Shown here: one piece after another, positions 45,197 to 46,737 of the stretch
Layout of the letters: the number at the start of each line of letters is the position of its first letter
Numbering within the stretch: the first letter of the stretch is position 1
Origin: a virus
Length of the DNA stretch: 46,737 nt
Reading direction: 5' to 3' (one strand)
IMG/VR virus record: IMGVR_UViG_3300046458_000167
Location: 1-46,737 of that record
Position numbers and translations under genes: made by a program
The notes under the pieces: model-generated
Database searches by the model: none
Told to the model about the DNA's origin: nothing
Seen by the model: only the letters and a program-made list of their open reading frames with translations

Positions 45197-45702
45197 TCAC
45201 CGTGCTGAAGCTTGTCCCAGTCTGGGCGTGGGCGGTCTTCGCGCTGATCGTGGCACTGGCTGTTGGGCTCGGCTACCAGACCTTGCAGCTCGGCGACGTG
45301 CGCACTGAGTACGCCGAATACAAGACCGACATCGCTGAGAAAGCACAAAAGGCCAGCGAGAAAGCCCGCGAAACCGAACAGCAACGCCAACGCGATATCG
45401 ACCAGGTGCGCAACGATGCAGCCGACCAGAAACAGAAAGATGATGCTCTTGCTGCTCAGCAGCGCACTGACATTGGCAGCCTGCGCGACCAAACCACCAA
45501 GCTGCTTGCCGACCGAACCGCCCTCAGTGCCCGCCTTGCCGAGCGAGGCAAAACAATCGCCGACCTTGCCGATCTGCTCGCCCAGCTGCGATCAGAAGCT
45601 GATGGATATGCGGGCGAACTGGCGGCAGCGCTTACAGCAAGTCGTCGGGCCGGATTTGCCTGTGAGCACGCCTACGAAGCAGTGAGGGGCGCCGGCCGCT
45701 GA
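45193..45702 (+). CDS. Rz-like inner-membrane spanin (DUF2514)
   Basis: The 169-residue product has an N-terminal signal anchor (residues 8-26: VPVWAWAVFALIVALAVGL) and a long periplasmic coiled coil (EKAQKASEKARETEQQRQRD). This is the i-spanin layout of the DUF2514 family. It pairs with the Rz1 lipoprotein encoded within it to fuse inner and outer membranes. The GTG at 45193 overlaps the endolysin stop. The longer ATG start at 45088 lies within the endolysin and is rejected. Confidence 0.88.
   Translation: MITVLKLVPVWAWAVFALIVALAVGLGYQTLQLGDVRTEYAEYKTDIAEKAQKASEKARETEQQRQRDIDQVRNDAADQKQKDDALAAQQRTDIGSLRDQTTKLLADRTALSARLAERGKTIADLADLLAQLRSEADGYAGELAAALTASRRAGFACEHAYEAVRGAGR
45440..45685 (+). 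CDS. Rz1-like outer-membrane spanin lipoprotein, nested in Rz
   Basis: In the +1 frame inside Rz, an 81-residue ORF begins MMLLLLSSALTLAACATKPP. The lipobox LTLAAC gives a mature Cys near residue 15, followed by a Pro-rich stretch (PPSCLPTEPPSVPALP). Nested Rz1 genes with a Pro-rich mature part are the rule in lambda-like phages. The start ATG (45440 or 45443) has a weak GAAACAGAAAG upstream. It is a firm call because of the lipobox and location. Confidence 0.85.
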   Translation: MMLLLLSSALTLAACATKPPSCLPTEPPSVPALPSEAKQSPTLPICSPSCDQKLMDMRANWRQRLQQVVGPDLPVSTPTKQ

Positions 45703-45740
45703 CTGGCTCTTCATCGTCCAGGGCTGATCTGGTACAAATA

Positions 45741-45756
45741 CTGTCCATTTGTACAG
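45741..45756 (+). promoter_or_regulatory. LexA (SOS) box at the right end of the prophage
   Basis: CTGTCCATTTGTACAG fits CTGT-N8-ACAG. It ends only nine bases before ATG 45766. A GGTACAAATACTGT context suggests that the box overlaps promoter elements. Confidence 0.8.
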
Positions 45757-45765
45757 TGTCTGCCA

Positions 45766-46053
45766 ATGAAGAGCTACGTTGAAAACCCGCTTGCGGAATG
45801 GCGGGTGGAGATCCAGAACCGCCAGGACTTGGTTACCGACCCTGACGCCCAGCGGCGAAAGCTCGCCGGGCTGGCCATGCTCGCGCACCGTCGGCACCAA
45901 GTGACCGCCGAAGAACTGAGCGACATGCTCGAGTGGACTGACGCGGCCAGGTTGTGGGGACTGCTGGAGCTGGAGGAGGCCGACTTTCTCGGTCTTTTCG
46001 ATGCCGGGCGTTTCCCGGATGATGGGATTCAAATAATAAGAGGGAAGGGGTGA
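45766..46053 (+). CDS. Hypothetical protein behind a LexA box (95 aa)
   Basis: The product begins MKSYVENPLAEWRVEIQNR and contains RRHQVTAEELSDMLEWTDAARLW, which could be a small winged helix. No family is recognised. No ribosome binding site precedes ATG 45766, and the LexA box ends nine bases before it, so the message is probably leaderless or nearly so. The gene lies outside the late operon logic and would be induced by DNA damage before lysis genes are read. It could be an antirepressor or an SOS modulator. That is inferred. Confidence 0.68.
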   Translation: MKSYVENPLAEWRVEIQNRQDLVTDPDAQRRKLAGLAMLAHRRHQVTAEELSDMLEWTDAARLWGLLELEEADFLGLFDAGRFPDDGIQIIRGKG

Positions 46054-46090
46054 AGATCGGCAGGACGCCGGAGACAGGGTAAAATGCCCT

Positions 46091-46107
46091 AGTGACTTTT
46101 CGAGTGA
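46091..46107 (+). repeat. Candidate integrase arm site, right copy
   Basis: AGTGACTTTTCGAGTGA is identical to 574-590 and in the same orientation. A partial copy GTGATTTTCGGT follows at 46111-46122. The pair marks the two arms of attP in the circular genome. Confidence 0.6.
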
Positions 46108-46201
46108 CATGGTGATTTTCGGTAAAGCACGGTTAGGCATCGTTGCAGCGAGCGCCAAGCCGGAGAGCCTTACGTTACGCGGGCTGTAGGTCAGTCCGCT
46201 T

Positions 46202-46251
46202 GCATGGGGTGCTAGGGGTCGAGTGTTCGAATCACTCCGTCCCGACCATAT
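46202..46251 (+). other. attR core (50-bp direct repeat, right copy)
   Basis: Identical to 477-526. Upstream of it the sequence is phage DNA and not the 5' half of the tRNA, so no second tRNA is made. A short CAGTCCG match near 46192 suggests an older trace of the tRNA D arm in attP. Confidence 0.95.
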
Positions 46252-46259
46252 TTAGATAA

Positions 46260-46294
46260 GGGAATCAGCCACTTACGAGCTTGATTCCCTTTTT
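46260..46294 (+). terminator. Original host terminator of tRNA-Pro, displaced by the prophage
   Basis: GGGAATCA/TGATTCCC stem with a 14-nt loop and a T5 tail. It lies nine bases after the att core, as expected for the terminator of the uninterrupted tRNA gene. Confidence 0.8.
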
Positions 46295-46306
46295 CGTTTT
46301 TGGCCT

Positions 46307-46338
46307 GCGCAAAATCCGCGCAAAACTGGCGCAAAACT
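46307..46338. repeat. Three tandem 11-bp repeats beside attR
   Basis: GCGCAAAATCC, GCGCAAAACTG and GCGCAAAACTA lie head to tail at 46307, 46318 and 46329. The exact 11-bp period is about one helical turn. The repeat is in host DNA just outside attR. Short repeats of this sort near tRNA genes are often arm sites or remnants of another integrase. Confidence 0.65.
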
Positions 46339-46524
46339 ATCCGGCGATTTCGCTGATATCCAAGTCAGGAATCGCTTCGGACTCTCGCCTCTCCCCGCAA
46401 TAAAATCCATACGCCCCCAAGATTCCCTGCCTTGGGTAGCCTACGCTTAACTGGTCTCCCATCAATCAGGGCGCAATATGCCGTGCACCCGCCATCCGAC
46501 ACTGTTGGAAAACCGGACAAGACC

Positions 46525-46737
46525 ATGAGCGAAAACAAAGAAAAATCACTCAGAATGGCGCTAAAGGCGATCATCGCCGCGGCTCAAGATCAAGGCATGG
46601 ACCTTGACGCCCTGCGCGAGGCCGCTATCGAGTCGATGCTCAATGACATCGTGTACGAATCGGATGACGTCGCCGGTGCGGTAATCGCAATCGAAGTGGC
46701 GGCTGATGCGGTCGCGTCCCCTTCGCCATTGGTTTGA
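46525..46737 (+). CDS. Host small protein, paralogue of prophage gene 5830-6024
   Basis: The 70-residue product begins MSENKEKSLRMALKAIIAAA and ends VIAIEVAADAVASPSPLV. It aligns over its length with the prophage-encoded product of 5830-6024. The start ATG 46525 is set by this match; only a weak GGAAAA site lies upstream. A GCCTACGCTTA element (46439-46449) is shared with the prophage copy. The ORF ends exactly at the window edge with a TGA. I know no function for the family. Confidence 0.72.
   Translation: MSENKEKSLRMALKAIIAAAQDQGMDLDALREAAIESMLNDIVYESDDVAGAVIAIEVAADAVASPSPLV

Larger units (their letters stand above)
477..46251. mobile_element. Complete temperate prophage inserted in tRNA-Pro(GGG)
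   Basis: A 50-bp identical direct repeat bounds the element, at 477-526 within tRNA-Pro and at 46202-46251. Between them lie, in order, an integrase, early genes, an immunity region with divergent repressor and cro-like genes, replication genes, lysis genes, a full head and tail module, and spanins. Every module needed for a lambda-type siphovirus is present, and I found no frameshifted structural gene apart from the expected tail chaperone shift. The distance between repeat copies is 45,725 bp, which is the predicted circular phage genome size. No transposase interrupts it. I infer that it is probably inducible, but this is not shown. Confidence 0.96.

Noticed and set aside
46202-46251. Possible second tRNA-Pro gene at attR
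   Set aside because: Only the 3' 50 bp are present. The acceptor 5' strand and D arm are missing, so no functional tRNA is encoded.

Overview
The window is a complete temperate siphovirus-like prophage of about 45.7 kb inserted in a Pseudomonas-type chromosome. The host assignment rests on the 118-aa MerR-like regulator next to tRNA-Pro(GGG), on CTGT-N8-ACAG LexA boxes, on a DUF1654 gene, and on the GC-rich codon use. The tRNA is intact at 447-523. Its 3' 50 bp (477-526) recur exactly at 46202-46251, so the element runs attL to attR and the tRNA stays functional on the left. A 17-bp repeat sits just inside each end (574-590 and 46091-46107) and is a candidate integrase arm site.

Left arm (606-13042, almost all on the minus strand): integrase, an AlpA-like excisionase candidate, an HNH-AP2 endonuclease, a long chain of small early genes linked by ATGA or GTGA overlaps, a Gp157-family protein, a probable single-strand annealing protein and a GHKL (Hsp90-like) ATPase. 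Two small genes (5830-6024, 6726-6974) are read against this operon. The operon starts at a promoter (13374-13402) that overlaps two repressor operators. A boxA-like sequence lies about 50 nt downstream. A roughly 575-nt gene-free stretch with hairpins and an internal terminator follows.

Immunity region (13434-18231): a LexA-boxed DUF1654 gene, a membrane zinc-ribbon protein, and a low-GC two-gene cassette (a DUF3037-like protein plus a HipA-like kinase) directly downstream of the self-cleaving S24-type repressor, the position of rexAB in lambda. Next come three operator copies between the repressor and cro-like gene, a small antisense gene, and a CII-like activator. The right early operon follows: an O-like initiator with internal repeats (candidate origin), a DnaC-like helicase loader, NinB, NinG and a probable late antiterminator.

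The late region (22744-45702, plus strand) opens with a strong terminator after the antiterminator gene. It continues with holin candidates, a YodC-like protein, a metallopeptidase, terminase, a DUF4055-type portal, a MuF protein, scaffold, capsid, connectors, two paralogous tail tube genes, a tail chaperone pair with a GGGAAAC -1 frameshift site, a lipoprotein moron, a 1712-aa tape measure, a very short tail-tip and fibre section ending in a glycine-rich tip, a DUF4376 protein, a DUF1353 protein, a lambda R-type endolysin and nested Rz/Rz1 spanins. A second LexA-boxed gene (45766-46053) closes the element. Beyond attR the host carries the displaced tRNA terminator, three tandem 11-bp repeats and a homologue of prophage gene 5830-6024.

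The genes form a lambda-like plan: one repressor acting on left and right operators, LexA-linked accessory genes, antitermination in both directions, replication through an initiator and helicase loader, and lysis genes split to both ends of the late operon. The strongest candidate for an undescribed system is the kinase/DUF3037-like cassette downstream of the repressor.
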